The notes under the pieces are model-generated. The model was not told the DNA's origin. It made no database searches and was given only the letters and a program-made list of their open reading frames with translations. A stretch of 49,835 nt of DNA from Streptococcus phocae (GTDB lineage: Bacteria > Bacillota > Bacilli > Lactobacillales > Streptococcaceae): the NCBI RefSeq assembly GCF_001302265.1, contig NZ_LHQM01000019.1, positions 1-49,835 on the forward strand, read 5' to 3'. The position numbers were made by a program, and so were the translations under genes. Positions 31,947-42,021 of the stretch are shown in pieces. Each line of letters opens with the position of its first letter. Within the stretch, counting starts at the first letter, position 1.

Positions 31947-32015
31947 AGTTACGCACACCCTGTGGATAACTTAGATTAACAGTGTGTATATCTTTTCCAC
32001 AGGGTGTGCGTAACT
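31947..32015. repeat. Perfect 20-bp inverted repeat in oriC
   Basis: The arms AGTTACGCACACCCTGTGGA (31947-31966) and its exact complement at 31996-32015 are separated by 29 bases. Each arm contains the GC-rich half of a DnaA box. A 13-bp direct repeat TAACTYAGATTAA sits beside each arm at 31967-31979 and 32011-32023. Confidence 0.95.
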
Positions 32016-32059
32016 CAGATTAATCGCAGACTCTTGTGGAAAACTGTTTTTTTTTATGG

Positions 32060-32065
32060 TAGAAT
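32060..32065 (+). promoter_or_regulatory. dnaA promoter -10 region
   Basis: TAGAAT (32060-32065) is preceded by TGG, an extended -10 element, and the expected -35 position overlaps the reversed DnaA box at 32035-32043. The -35 itself is weak. Confidence 0.55.
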
Positions 32066-32098
32066 AAGTCTAGAATTATCCACAAGAAGGAACCTCAT

Positions 32099-33454
32099 AT
32101 GACTGAAAATGAACAAATTTTTTGGAATAGGGTCTTGGAACTTGCTCAAAGCCAATTAAAACAGGCTACCTATGAATTTTTTGTACATGATGCTAGATTA
32201 TTAAAAGTTGAAAATCATGTCGCTACCATTTATTTGGACCAAATGAAAGAATTATTTTGGGAAAAAAACCTTAAGGATGTTATTTTAACAGCTGGGTTTG
32301 AGATTTTTAACGCTCAAATTACTGTTGAATACGTTTTTGAAGAAGATCTGGTTATTGAGCAACGTCAAAGTCAACCTAATTACCAATATCAACCTCAGGT
32401 TGCACCCCAATTACCTGCTGTAAAATCAGACCTCAATTCTAAATATAGTTTTGATAATTTTATTCAAGGAGATGAAAATAGATGGGCGGTTGCAGCTTCC
32501 ATAGCTGTAGCAAACACACCTGGGACAACTTACAATCCTTTATTTATCTGGGGCGGTCCTGGACTAGGTAAAACCCACCTTTTAAACGCCATTGGCAACT
32601 CCGTGTTGCTTGAAAATCCAAATGCCCGCATCAAATACATTACAGCAGAAAACTTTATCAATGAGTTTGTTATCCATATTCGATTAGACACAATGGATGA
32701 ACTAAAAGAAAAGTTCCGTAATTTAGACTTGCTCCTGATTGATGATATTCAATCACTGGCAAAAAAAACCTTATCAGGTACCCAAGAAGAGTTCTTTAAT
32801 ACTTTTAATGCTCTCCATAACAACAACAAACAAATTGTGTTGACAAGTGACCGCACACCAGACCATCTCAATGATTTGGAAGATCGTCTAGTCACGCGCT
32901 TTAAATGGGGATTGACCGTTAATATCACTCCACCTGATTTTGAAACACGTGTTGCTATTTTAACCAATAAAATCCAAGACTACACGTTCACTTTTCCGCA
33001 AGATACCATTGAATACTTAGCAGGCCAGTTTGATTCTAACGTTAGAGATTTAGAAGGTGCCTTAAAAGACATCAGCCTAGTTGCCAATTTTAAACAGATT
33101 GATACGATTACAGTTGATGTTGCTGCCGAAGCTATCAGAGCTCGTAAGCAAGATGGTCCTAAAATGACTGTTATTCCTATCGAAGACATACAAGTTCAAG
33201 TTGGAAAATTCTATGATGTCACTGTCAAAGAAATCAAAGCCACTAAACGTACCCAAGATATTGTGCTAGCAAGACAAGTTGCGATGTTTTTAGCGCGTGA
33301 GATGACTGACAATAGTCTGCCTAAAATTGGGAAAGAATTTGGTGGACGCGATCACTCTACTGTTTTACATGCCTACAACAAAATAAAAAATATGATTGCC
33401 CAAGACGATAGTCTCAGAATTGAAATTGAGACCATCAAAAATAAAATCAAATAA
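32099..33454 (+). CDS. dnaA: Chromosomal replication initiator protein DnaA
   Basis: The 451-residue AAA+ initiator binds DnaA boxes and melts the origin. Domain I spans about residues 1-80 ([15 protein letters not shown]), a Gln/Pro-rich linker follows, then the AAA+ domain with [19 protein letters not shown] start ([16 protein letters not shown] near 114), Walker [12 protein letters not shown] near 152, Walker B LLIDDIQ and the arginine-finger region. Domain IV has the DnaA signature [15 protein letters not shown] near 420. It starts at ATG behind AAGGAA, 14 bases after a DnaA box. DnaA boxes on both sides make this a bipartite origin. Confidence 0.98.
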   Translation: MTENEQIFWNRVLELAQSQLKQATYEFFVHDARLLKVENHVATIYLDQMKELFWEKNLKDVILTAGFEIFNAQITVEYVFEEDLVIEQRQSQPNYQYQPQVAPQLPAVKSDLNSKYSFDNFIQGDENRWAVAASIAVANTPGTTYNPLFIWGGPGLGKTHLLNAIGNSVLLENPNARIKYITAENFINEFVIHIRLDTMDELKEKFRNLDLLLIDDIQSLAKKTLSGTQEEFFNTFNALHNNNKQIVLTSDRTPDHLNDLEDRLVTRFKWGLTVNITPPDFETRVAILTNKIQDYTFTFPQDTIEYLAGQFDSNVRDLEGALKDISLVANFKQIDTITVDVAAEAIRARKQDGPKMTVIPIEDIQVQVGKFYDVTVKEIKATKRTQDIVLARQVAMFLAREMTDNSLPKIGKEFGGRDHSTVLHAYNKIKNMIAQDDSLRIEIETIKNKIK

Positions 33455-33458
33455 GCCT

Positions 33459-33600
33459 TGTGGATAACTTATCATCTTAATCAAAAGTTGTCCACATGTT
33501 GTGAACAACCTCTTTCCCTTTTGAGCAGAGCTCCTAGCCCACTTATCCACTGTATACACAAGACCTACTACTACTACTATATCTAATACTTATAAACTAA
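33459..33600. other. oriC: oriC, downstream part: DnaA boxes, DnaA-trio and unwinding element
   Basis: Between dnaA and dnaN are reversed TTATCCACA (33459-33467), TTGTCCACA (33488-33496), reversed TTGTTCACA (33500-33508), TTATCCACT (33543-33551) and, directly abutting, GTATACACA (33552-33560). Four bases on come five CTA triplets (33565-33579) and then AT-rich sequence to 33600. This is the same order as the Bacillus unwinding site, where DnaA spreads from tandem boxes along 3'-GAT trios into the duplex. Confidence 0.85.
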
Positions 33601-33610
33601 AGGAGTTCCC

Positions 33611-34747
33611 ATGATTCAATTTTCTATCAACCGCTCTTTATTTATCCAAGCTTTGAATACCACTAAAAGAGCCATTAGCAGTAAAAACGCTATTCCTATT
33701 TTATCAACCATAAAAATTGAAGTTAGTCAGTCTTATCTCACCTTGACAGGTTCTAACGGTCAAATCTCTATTGAAAATACCATTCCTGTCAGCAATGAGA
33801 ATGCTGGACTGTTGATAACGTCACCTGGTTCGATTTTATTAGAGGCTAATTTTTTCATTAACATTATTTCCAGTCTTCCAGACGTTAGCCTTGAGTTTAA
33901 AGAAATTGAACAACATCAAGTTGTTTTAACGAGTGGAAAATCAGAGATTACTCTAAAAGGGAAAGATGTTGATCAATACCCTCGTCTCCAAGAAGTCTCT
34001 GCTGAGAATCCGCTACGACTTTCTACTAAACTACTCAAGACAATTATTGCAGAGACAGCTTTTGCAGCTAGTCTTCAAGAAAGTCGCCCTATTTTGACTG
34101 GTGTTCATTTTGTCTTAAGTAACCATAAAGATTTCAAAGCGGTAGCAACAGACTCGCATCGCATGAGTCAACGCCTTATTACCTTGGAAAAAACCTCTAA
34201 TGACTTTGATGTGGTCATTCCAAGCAAATCATTGAGAGAGTTTTCAGCCGTCTTTACTGACGATATTGAAACCGTTGAGGTATTTTTCTCACCAAGTCAA
34301 ATGTTATTCAGAAGTGAGCACATTTCATTTTACACTCGACTATTAGAAGGCAATTACCCTGATACCGATCGTTTACTCATGAATCAATTTGAAACAGAAG
34401 TGGTCTTTAACACACAAGCCTTGCGCCACGCTATGGAACGTGCCTATCTGATTTCAAATGCGACGCAAAACGGGACGGTAAAACTAGAAATTGAAGCAAA
34501 TCGTATTTCAGCCCATGTTAATTCGCCAGAAGTTGGTAAAGTGAATGAAGACTTAGACATCGTAACGCAATCTGGAAAAGAGTTGACCATCAGTTTTAAC
34601 CCCACTTACTTGATTGAGTCCTTAAAAGCGATTAAGAGTGAAACGGTTAAAATCCATTTCTTATCACCAGTTCGACCATTCACCTTAACACCAGGAGATG
34701 ATGAAGAAGGTTTCATTCAGTTGATTACGCCAGTTCGTACCAACTAA
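33611..34747 (+). CDS. dnaN: DNA polymerase III beta sliding clamp
   Basis: The 378-residue protein folds as three similar clamp domains (about 1-125, 126-250 and 251-378) and dimerises to a ring that tethers polymerase. Family sequence includes KNAIPILSTIKIE near residue 25, SRPILTGVHF near 155 and ATDSHRMS near 175, ending in LITPVRTN. The ATG follows AAAGGAG. dnaA-dnaN order is the universal bacterial origin arrangement. Confidence 0.98.
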   Translation: MIQFSINRSLFIQALNTTKRAISSKNAIPILSTIKIEVSQSYLTLTGSNGQISIENTIPVSNENAGLLITSPGSILLEANFFINIISSLPDVSLEFKEIEQHQVVLTSGKSEITLKGKDVDQYPRLQEVSAENPLRLSTKLLKTIIAETAFAASLQESRPILTGVHFVLSNHKDFKAVATDSHRMSQRLITLEKTSNDFDVVIPSKSLREFSAVFTDDIETVEVFFSPSQMLFRSEHISFYTRLLEGNYPDTDRLLMNQFETEVVFNTQALRHAMERAYLISNATQNGTVKLEIEANRISAHVNSPEVGKVNEDLDIVTQSGKELTISFNPTYLIESLKAIKSETVKIHFLSPVRPFTLTPGDDEEGFIQLITPVRTN

Positions 34748-34751
34748 TCAC

Positions 34752-34780
34752 AAAAAGGCTCCCTTTTAGGAGCTTTTTTT
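34752..34780 (+). terminator. Terminator after dnaN
   Basis: AAAAAGGCTCC and GGAGCTTTTTTT pair around CTTTTA, four bases past the stop. Confidence 0.85.
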
Positions 34781-34820
34781 GTTATGATAAATGATAAAGA
34801 CAATATGAGTGGAGAAGAAA

Positions 34821-35018
34821 ATGTATCAAGTTGGATCACTTATTGAAATGAAAAAACCCCATGCCTGTGTCATTAAAGAAACAGGTAAAAAAGCTAATCA
34901 GTGGAAAGTGCTCAGAGTAGGAGCCGATATTAAAATTCAGTGTACTAACTGTCAGCATGTTATTATGATGAGTCGTTACGATTTTGAGCGCAAACTAAAA
35001 AAAGTGCTGCAATACTGA
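34821..35018 (+). CDS. DUF951 family small protein
   Basis: The 65-residue protein begins MYQVGSLIEMKKPHAC; the frame opens 12 bases earlier with GTG, but that lies in the GGAGAAG ribosome-binding site. It has the family core KKPHACVIKETGKKANQWKVLRVGADIKIQC then CQHVIMMSRYDFERKLKKV. The two cysteines of CTNC with Cys in PHAC hint at a metal site. The function is unknown. Location after dnaN is conserved in streptococci. Confidence 0.9.
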   Translation: MYQVGSLIEMKKPHACVIKETGKKANQWKVLRVGADIKIQCTNCQHVIMMSRYDFERKLKKVLQY

Positions 35019-35239
35019 ATATCCTCTCTAGGCTATGTTAAAATGATATGTGCTTTAACAAAATGAGCTATTATAACCGTTTTAGAATTTTTTGATGCCT
35101 TTGTTTCTAAATAGATTATTTAAAAAGAAAAGTCGTATGTTAGCAAGAGAGTCTGAAATTTTCTTCTCATCATACCGTTTTTTCTGCTATTTTCTGTTAT
35201 AATAGTTTTGATTGAAATTTTGAACGGAGACTAGATAAA

Positions 35240-36355
35240 ATGGCTTTAACAGCAGGTATCGTTGGTTTACCTAATGTTGGTAAATCAACCCTATTTAATG
35301 CAATTACAAAAGCAGGTGCAGAAGCTGCTAACTATCCTTTTGCAACTATTGATCCCAATGTTGGAATGGTAGAAGTCCCAGATGAACGTTTGCAAAAATT
35401 GACAGAAATTGTTGTTCCTAAAAAAACAATTCCAACAACTTTTGAATTTACAGATATTGCAGGAATTGTAAAAGGCGCTTCTAAAGGAGAGGGGCTGGGA
35501 AATAAATTTTTAGCTAATATTCGTGAGGTAGATGCGATTGTACATGTTGTCCGAGCATTTGATGACGAAAATGTGATGCGCGAGCAGGGGCGTGAGGATG
35601 CCTTTGTGGACCCGATGGCTGATATTGATACCATTAACCTCGAATTGATCTTAGCTGACTTAGAATCTATTAACAAGCGCTATGCGCGTGTTGAAAAGAT
35701 GGCCCGCACTCAAAAAGATAAAGAGTCAGTTGCTGAGTTTACTATTTTAGAAAAAATAAAACCTGTACTGGAAGATGGCAAGTCTGCTCGTACAATTGAG
35801 TTTACAGAAGAAGAGCAGCGTATCGTTAGGCAATTATTTTTATTAACGACCAAACCAGTCCTTTATGTTGCGAATGTAGATGAGGATAAGGTCGCTAATC
35901 CAGATGATATTAGCTATGTGAAACAAATTCGTGAATTTGCAGCAACAGAAAATGCTGAGGTAGTTGTGATTTCAGCGCGTGCTGAGGAAGAAATCTCAGA
36001 GCTTGATGATGAAGACAAGGCAGAATTTTTAGAGGCTATTGGACTTACAGAGTCTGGGGTTGATAAATTAACGCGTGCGGCTTATCATTTACTTGGCCTT
36101 GGGACATACTTCACAGCAGGCGAAAAAGAAGTTCGTGCTTGGACTTTTAAGCGTGGCATTAAAGCACCTCAAGCAGCAGGGATTATTCACTCTGATTTTG
36201 AGCGTGGTTTTATCCGTGCGGTAACCATGTCTTATGATGACTTGATTGCTTATGGTTCAGAAAAAGCCGTCAAAGAAGCAGGACGTTTACGCGAAGAAGG
36301 AAAAGAATACATCGTTCAAGATGGTGACATCATGGAGTTTCGATTTAACGTGTAA
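35240..36355 (+). CDS. ychF: Redox-regulated ATPase YchF
   Basis: The 371-residue Obg-family P-loop protein has G1 [14 protein letters not shown] near residue 8, G3 [20 protein letters not shown] near 68, the NVDE in place of NKxD that shifts specificity to ATP, a coiled-coil insert near 130-200 and a C-terminal TGS domain ([15 protein letters not shown]). YchF binds ribosomes and affects stress responses. An extended -10 TGTTATAAT lies at 35195-35203. Confidence 0.97.
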   Translation: MALTAGIVGLPNVGKSTLFNAITKAGAEAANYPFATIDPNVGMVEVPDERLQKLTEIVVPKKTIPTTFEFTDIAGIVKGASKGEGLGNKFLANIREVDAIVHVVRAFDDENVMREQGREDAFVDPMADIDTINLELILADLESINKRYARVEKMARTQKDKESVAEFTILEKIKPVLEDGKSARTIEFTEEEQRIVRQLFLLTTKPVLYVANVDEDKVANPDDISYVKQIREFAATENAEVVVISARAEEEISELDDEDKAEFLEAIGLTESGVDKLTRAAYHLLGLGTYFTAGEKEVRAWTFKRGIKAPQAAGIIHSDFERGFIRAVTMSYDDLIAYGSEKAVKEAGRLREEGKEYIVQDGDIMEFRFNV

Positions 36356-36390
36356 CCAAGTGATGATTTATTAAATTAGACAATACATCA

Positions 36391-36416
36391 GGCTGGAAAA
36401 AGATTCCAGTCCTTTT
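36391..36416 (+). terminator. Weak hairpin between ychF and pth
   Basis: GGCTGGAA and TTCCAGTCC pair with a one-base bulge, followed by only four T. It may be a partial terminator. Confidence 0.4.
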
Positions 36417-36446
36417 GACATTTACAAAAAGATTGGAGATAAGCTA

Positions 36447-37016
36447 GTGGTAAAAATGATTGTTGGTCTGGGAAATCCAGGTTCAAAATATGATAAGACC
36501 AAACACAATATTGGTTTTATGGCAGTTGACAGAATTGTAAAAGATCTTGACGTATCCTTTACAGAAGAAAAAAACTTTAAGGCTCTAGTAGGAAGTACTT
36601 TTATTAACCAAGAAAAAATCTATTTTGTTAAACCAATCACGTTTATGAATAATAGTGGTATCGCAGTAAAAGCTTTGCTGACCTATTATAATATTTCAAT
36701 AGCTGATTTATTGGTGATTTATGACGACTTAGATATTGAGGTTGGGAAGATTAGATTTCGTCAAAAAGGTTCTGCAGGAGGTCATAATGGGATAAAATCG
36801 CTCATTGCTCATATTGGAACACAGGAATTTGATCGGATTAAAATTGGTATCGGTAGACCGAAAGATGGAATGACAGTCATTAACCACGTTCTGGGAGATT
36901 TTTCTAAAGATGATGCTATTACAATGTCATTAACACTTGACAAAGTTGTCAATGCTGTCAATTATTATTTACAGGAAAACAATTTTGAAAAGACCATGCA
37001 AAAATTTAACGGTTAA
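36447..37016 (+). CDS. pth: Peptidyl-tRNA hydrolase
   Basis: The 189-residue enzyme recycles peptidyl-tRNA dropped from ribosomes. It has [19 protein letters not shown] with the catalytic His near residue 22, the MNNSG motif near 70, [28 protein letters not shown] core and GIGRP near 130. The likely start is GTG at 36447, eight bases after GGAG; an ATG three codons on is too far from it. It ends two bases before mfd. Confidence 0.96.
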   Translation: MVKMIVGLGNPGSKYDKTKHNIGFMAVDRIVKDLDVSFTEEKNFKALVGSTFINQEKIYFVKPITFMNNSGIAVKALLTYYNISIADLLVIYDDLDIEVGKIRFRQKGSAGGHNGIKSLIAHIGTQEFDRIKIGIGRPKDGMTVINHVLGDFSKDDAITMSLTLDKVVNAVNYYLQENNFEKTMQKFNG

Positions 37017-37018
37017 TT

Positions 37019-40000
37019 ATGAATATTTTAGAGTTATTTAGTCAAAACAAAGCTATTCAGGAGTGGCATTCAGATCTTCTAACCTCCAACAGACAGCTCA
37101 TTATGGGACTTTCTGGTTCAAACAAAGCCTTAGCAATGGCATCAGCCTATCTTTCTCATCAAGAAAAAATAGTTATTGTCACATCGACACAAAATGATAT
37201 GGAGAAATTAGCTTTTGAACTGTCAAGTCTTCTAGGGGAAGAGCATATTTTTCAATTTTTTGCAGATGATGTGGCAGCTGCAGAATTCATCTTTGCCTCT
37301 ATGGACAAGACAATATCTCGCGTAGAGGCGCTAACTTTTTTGTTAAGCTCAGAGTCAAGAGGCATGTTACTTGTTTCAATAGCTGGATTGAGAACCTTGT
37401 TACCAGATCCAAAAGTATTTCAGCACAGCACCTTATCATTCCGTATTGGAATGGAATATCAACTTGACAGACTTGTAAAAGAACTTGTAAAGATAGGGTA
37501 TCAAAAAGTATCGCAAGTTATGGGACCAGGCGAATTTAGCAAACGGGGTGACATTTTAGATGTCTATGAAATCACACAAGAGAGTCCTGTTCGGATTGAA
37601 TTTTTTGGAGATGAAGTAGATGGTATTAGAATTTTCGATCCTAATACGCAACAATCATTAAGAGCAATAGAGGAATTCACTATTACTCCAGCTAGTGATT
37701 TGCTATTTACTTCAGATGATTTTTCAAGGGGCGTCAAAAACCTAGAAAAGTCAATTGAATCTGCAAATGATCTAAGTAAAGCCTATTTAGAGGATTTATT
37801 AGCAGTCTCAAAAGATGGGTTTAGGCATGCTGACATCCGAAAATTTCAATCTCTTTTTTATGAGAAAGAGTGGAGTCTTTTTGACTACATTCCAAAAGAA
37901 GCTCCATTATTTTTTGATGACTTTCAAAAAATAGTCGACAAGAATGCGAAACTAGATTTAGAAGTTGCCAATTTGTTGACAGAAGATTTACAACAGGGTA
38001 AAGCTATTTCTTCTTTAAACTATTTTGCCGATACCTATAAACACTTGCGTCATTATCAACCGGCTACATTTTTTTCAAATTTCCATAAAGGACTAGGCAA
38101 TATCAAGTTTGACAAGATTCACTCCTTTACTCAATATGCGATGCAAGAATTTTTCAATCAATTCCCATTATTGATTGATGAAATTAAGAGATATCAAAAA
38201 AACAAAACAACCGTTTTGTTACAACTTGACTCTCAAAAAGCTTACGAACGCCTGCACAAAGCTTTTGAAGAATATGATTTTCAGCTGCCCATGGTTGCTG
38301 CTAATGATATCGCTGTAAAGCAAGCACAAATTATTATCGGTAGTTTGTCAAATGGCTTTTACTTTGCAGATGAAAAATTAGCCGTCATTACAGAACATGA
38401 AATCTATCATAAAAAAATAAAACGTCGGGCTCGACGTTCAGCAATTAGTAATGCAGAGCGTTTAAAAGATTATAATGAGTTGAGCCAAGGTGACTATGTG
38501 GTGCATAATGTTCATGGGATTGGTCAGTTTTTAGGGATTGAAACCATCCAAGTCCAGGGAATTCATCGAGATTATGTCACGATTCAATATCAAAATTCTG
38601 ACCGTATTTCCTTACCTGTTGAACAGATAGAAAGTTTATCAAAATACGTATCTGCAGATGGTAAACAGCCTAAAATCAATAAACTCAATGATGGTCGTTT
38701 TCAAAAAACCAAGCAAAAGGTTGCACAACAGGTCGAGGATATTGCAGATGATTTGCTAAAACTTTATGCTGAAAGAAGTCAACAAAAAGGCTTTCAATTT
38801 TCTCCAGATGATGACTTGCAGCGCTCTTTTGATGAAGATTTCACGTTTGTTGAAACTCAAGACCAACTGAGATCAATCCAAGAGATAAAATCAGACATGG
38901 AAAGTGCCCAGCCTATGGATAGGTTATTGGTTGGAGATGTCGGTTTTGGTAAAACCGAGGTAGCAATGAGAGCAGCCTTTAAGGCTGTCAATGACAATAA
39001 GCAAGTAGCTATTTTAGTACCAACGACAGTTCTAGCCCAACAACACTATGAAAATTTTAAAGTAAGATTTGAAAACTATCCTGTGGCAATTGATGTTATG
39101 AGTCGCTTCCGCAGTAAAAAAGAACAGACAGAAACACTTGAAGCATTGTCCAAAGGACAAGTTGACATCATTATTGGGACTCATAGATTATTATCAAAAG
39201 ATGTTGTTTTTTCAGATTTAGGATTGATTATTATAGACGAAGAGCAGCGCTTCGGTGTTAAGCACAAAGAAAAATTAAAGGAATTAAAAACAAAAGTTGA
39301 TGTGTTAACCTTAACAGCAACACCAATTCCTAGGACACTGCATATGTCCATGTTAGGGATCAGAGATTTATCTGTCATTGAAACTCCTCCTACCAATCGC
39401 TATCCTGTACAAACCTATGTCTTGGAAACTAATCCTGGATTGATTAGGGAAGCTATTCTTAGAGAGATTGACCGAGGAGGGCAAGTTTTTTACATTTACA
39501 ATAAGGTTGACACGATTGACAAAAAAGTATCGGAACTTCAGGAATTAGTTCCAGAAGTTTCAATCGGACTTGTCCATGGTCAAATGAGTGAGATACAGCT
39601 CGAAAACACTCTGATTGACTTTATTAATGGTGAATACGATGTTTTAGTGGCTACCACCATTATTGAAACAGGAGTAGATATTTCTAATGTTAACACCTTG
39701 TTTATCGAAAATGCTGATCATATGGGGTTGTCAACCTTATATCAACTTCGAGGACGAGTAGGTCGTAGCAATCGCATTGCTTATGCTTATCTGATGCACA
39801 AACCTGATAAAGTTTTAACCGAAATTTCTGAAAAAAGGTTAGAGGCAATTAAAGGTTTTACAGAATTAGGGTCAGGCTTTAAAATTGCCATGCGAGATTT
39901 ATCAATTAGAGGCGCAGGAAATATCCTAGGGGCTTCACAAAGTGGTTTTATCGACTCAGTCGGTTTTGAATTGTATTCACAACTGCTAGAACAAGCAATA

Positions 40001-40519
40001 GCAAGTAAACAAGGAAAATCAACAGTAAGACAAAAAGGAAACGCCGAAATCAATTTACAGATAGATGCTTATTTACCGAGCGAGTACATTAAAGACGAGA
40101 GACAAAAAATCGACATTTATAAACGCATTCGTGAGATTGATTCCAAAGAAGCCTATCTTAATCTTCAAGAAGAAATCATGGACCGCTTTGGAGAGTATCC
40201 AGACCAAGTTGCTTATCTTTTAGAAATTGGGCTATTAAAATATTACATGGACAGTGCTTTTGCTGAGAGTGTTGACAGAAAACAACAAAAAGTGTCAATC
40301 CGATTTGAGACTGTGTCACTAAGTTATTATTTGACACAGGATTATTTCGAGGCTCTTTCAAAAACGGGATTAAAAGCCATCATTAGTGATAATCAAGGAA
40401 AAGTTGAGATTGTCTTTGATGTTCGAAATAAAAAAGACTATGAGATATTGGAAGAAATGATCATATTTGGAGAGGCACTCAGTGAAATTAAACTCAGAAA
40501 ACGTCCAGAATCACGCTAA
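37019..40519 (+). CDS. mfd: Transcription-repair coupling factor
   Basis: The 1166-residue translocase removes stalled RNA polymerase and recruits UvrA. The N-terminal UvrB-like part spans about residues 1-330. The RNA-polymerase interaction domain (YVVHNVHGIGQFLGIE, near 495) and translocase motor follow: Walker A VGDVGFGKTEVAMRAA near 640, DEEQRFG near 740, TATPIPRTL and helicase motif VI QLRGRVGRS. The C-terminal TRCF domain is present. The 3' end contains the ribosome-binding site and start of the next gene. Confidence 0.97.
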   Translation: MNILELFSQNKAIQEWHSDLLTSNRQLIMGLSGSNKALAMASAYLSHQEKIVIVTSTQNDMEKLAFELSSLLGEEHIFQFFADDVAAAEFIFASMDKTISRVEALTFLLSSESRGMLLVSIAGLRTLLPDPKVFQHSTLSFRIGMEYQLDRLVKELVKIGYQKVSQVMGPGEFSKRGDILDVYEITQESPVRIEFFGDEVDGIRIFDPNTQQSLRAIEEFTITPASDLLFTSDDFSRGVKNLEKSIESANDLSKAYLEDLLAVSKDGFRHADIRKFQSLFYEKEWSLFDYIPKEAPLFFDDFQKIVDKNAKLDLEVANLLTEDLQQGKAISSLNYFADTYKHLRHYQPATFFSNFHKGLGNIKFDKIHSFTQYAMQEFFNQFPLLIDEIKRYQKNKTTVLLQLDSQKAYERLHKAFEEYDFQLPMVAANDIAVKQAQIIIGSLSNGFYFADEKLAVITEHEIYHKKIKRRARRSAISNAERLKDYNELSQGDYVVHNVHGIGQFLGIETIQVQGIHRDYVTIQYQNSDRISLPVEQIESLSKYVSADGKQPKINKLNDGRFQKTKQKVAQQVEDIADDLLKLYAERSQQKGFQFSPDDDLQRSFDEDFTFVETQDQLRSIQEIKSDMESAQPMDRLLVGDVGFGKTEVAMRAAFKAVNDNKQVAILVPTTVLAQQHYENFKVRFENYPVAIDVMSRFRSKKEQTETLEALSKGQVDIIIGTHRLLSKDVVFSDLGLIIIDEEQRFGVKHKEKLKELKTKVDVLTLTATPIPRTLHMSMLGIRDLSVIETPPTNRYPVQTYVLETNPGLIREAILREIDRGGQVFYIYNKVDTIDKKVSELQELVPEVSIGLVHGQMSEIQLENTLIDFINGEYDVLVATTIIETGVDISNVNTLFIENADHMGLSTLYQLRGRVGRSNRIAYAYLMHKPDKVLTEISEKRLEAIKGFTELGSGFKIAMRDLSIRGAGNILGASQSGFIDSVGFELYSQLLEQAIASKQGKSTVRQKGNAEINLQIDAYLPSEYIKDERQKIDIYKRIREIDSKEAYLNLQEEIMDRFGEYPDQVAYLLEIGLLKYYMDSAFAESVDRKQQKVSIRFETVSLSYYLTQDYFEALSKTGLKAIISDNQGKVEIVFDVRNKKDYEILEEMIIFGEALSEIKLRKRPESR

Positions 40520-41987
40520 AACCTCTAGCATATTAATTATTGTTAGTGGGTTATTGTCAAAGATATTGGCTGCCATCTATCGTATTCCTTATCAGAACTT
40601 GGTAGGTGATAGAGGATTTTATGCTTACCAACAGATTTACCCATTACTTGCTATTATTTCTTCTTTATCTTTAATCGCCTTTCCTAATCTTATTTCTAGC
40701 CTCGCTCAAAAACGAAATCCTTTGCAACTCATCACTCTGTTTAAAGTACAGTTATTGATATGCTGGTTTTTATCGGGAGTTTTATTGATGGGGCATGAAA
40801 TATTTGCGAATGTCATGGGTGCTCCTCAGTTAAAAATCGCCTTATTAATAACAGCAATTACCTTAATACCAGTTCCATTTATATCTTTTTATAGAGGGCT
40901 AGCTCAAGCTGACTATCAAATGCTTCCAACAGCTATTAGCCAGGTTATCGAACAACTCATTAGAGTGTCTATCATCATCGCAGCCGCTCTTTGTTACCGT
41001 ATTTTTAACTGGGATATTTATGCTACGGCTAACCTTGCTGCGAGTGGTAATTTATTGGCCAGCTTAGTTATTTTAGGCTACCTCAAAGTTACTAGCCCTT
41101 ATCAGCTATGGAGTTATGTTCAAAAAGGCCACTTTGCCTTAAAAGACATTAAAGATTTAGGGCTATCTCCTCTTATCTTTATCTTGTTTTCCATTTATTT
41201 ACTCGTGTTTCAGCTTATTGATTCCTTATTTGTGAAAAATGGTTTGGTTACTTTTGGCTATTCAAACACTATTGCAGAAGCTATCAAAGGAGGTTATGAT
41301 CGGGGACAACCGTTAATCCAATTTGGATTGCTATTTTCAACAGCTCTATTTACAGCCTATCTGCCCAAATTAAGCGCTTTATATCACGATAATCACAGCC
41401 TTTATCTTAAAGAAAGCGAGACTTTTTTCGATTTCATCTTCTATTTTAGTGCTACCTTGACACTAGGTTTTATTAGTGTTCTGAGAGTAATGAATAAAGT
41501 GTTATTTGGTGATACTAAGTACTTGTGGGCTTTGATGGTTTATGTGATGGTTATATTTGTATCGAGCATGATTCAATTTTTCCACCACAAATGCTTTATT
41601 GAGCATCAAGTGAAAAAATCACTGAATATTTTAGTGTTAGGCTTATTAGCGAAGTTATTCTTGACACCGCTGTTGACTGTCTATTTTTCAATTACTGGGA
41701 GCTCCTTGTCAACCCTTATTAGTTTAGGTTTAGTCTACTATTTGTATAGCTCATTTACAGGAGCGTCTATAAAAGAACTTATCAGTTGGAAATATGTACT
41801 AACTCTGTGCGCTATGCTATTAACTGTCTATGTCAGTCAATCTCTACTTCCATCTAAAGGACGATTAGACTCTCTTCTTAGTTTATTTGTCTCTGCTAGT
41901 TTGGGATTGCTTAGCTTTTTAGTGCTTTCTAAGCAGTTGGGGGTCTTCAGTTCAAAATTATGGTCTTTTCTACCATTTACGAAATAA
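40482..41987 (+). CDS. Polysaccharide-transport/MurJ-like flippase family membrane protein (YabM type)
   Basis: The protein of about 501 residues has 12-14 membrane helices and the MATE/polysaccharide-transport N-terminal pattern SILIIVSGLLSKILAAIYRIPYQNLVGDRGFYAYQ. Such proteins flip lipid-linked sugars; the cargo here is unknown. The start is GTG at 40482, six bases after GGAGAGG, so the gene overlaps mfd by 38 bases. In Bacillus yabM, of the same family, sits in the same place after mfd and before yabO (rqcP), so this looks like ancestral synteny rather than an insertion. Pneumococcal genomes, as I recall them, lack it here. Confidence 0.85.
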   Translation: MKLNSENVQNHAKTSSILIIVSGLLSKILAAIYRIPYQNLVGDRGFYAYQQIYPLLAIISSLSLIAFPNLISSLAQKRNPLQLITLFKVQLLICWFLSGVLLMGHEIFANVMGAPQLKIALLITAITLIPVPFISFYRGLAQADYQMLPTAISQVIEQLIRVSIIIAAALCYRIFNWDIYATANLAASGNLLASLVILGYLKVTSPYQLWSYVQKGHFALKDIKDLGLSPLIFILFSIYLLVFQLIDSLFVKNGLVTFGYSNTIAEAIKGGYDRGQPLIQFGLLFSTALFTAYLPKLSALYHDNHSLYLKESETFFDFIFYFSATLTLGFISVLRVMNKVLFGDTKYLWALMVYVMVIFVSSMIQFFHHKCFIEHQVKKSLNILVLGLLAKLFLTPLLTVYFSITGSSLSTLISLGLVYYLYSSFTGASIKELISWKYVLTLCAMLLTVYVSQSLLPSKGRLDSLLSLFVSASLGLLSFLVLSKQLGVFSSKLWSFLPFTK

Positions 41988-42021
41988 AAATGATAAAATG
42001 AAAGAAATTGTGGGGTAAATT

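Larger units (their letters stand above)
31897..32084. other. oriC: oriC, upstream part: DnaA-box cluster before dnaA
   Basis: Five DnaA boxes are visible: TTTTCCACA at 31897-31905, reversed TTATCCACA at 31961-31969, TTTTCCACA at 31994-32002, reversed TTTTCCACA at 32035-32043 and consensus TTATCCACA at 32076-32084. Boxes two and three lie in a 20-bp inverted repeat. The dnaA promoter lies within the cluster, so DnaA probably represses its own gene from here. Confidence 0.9.
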
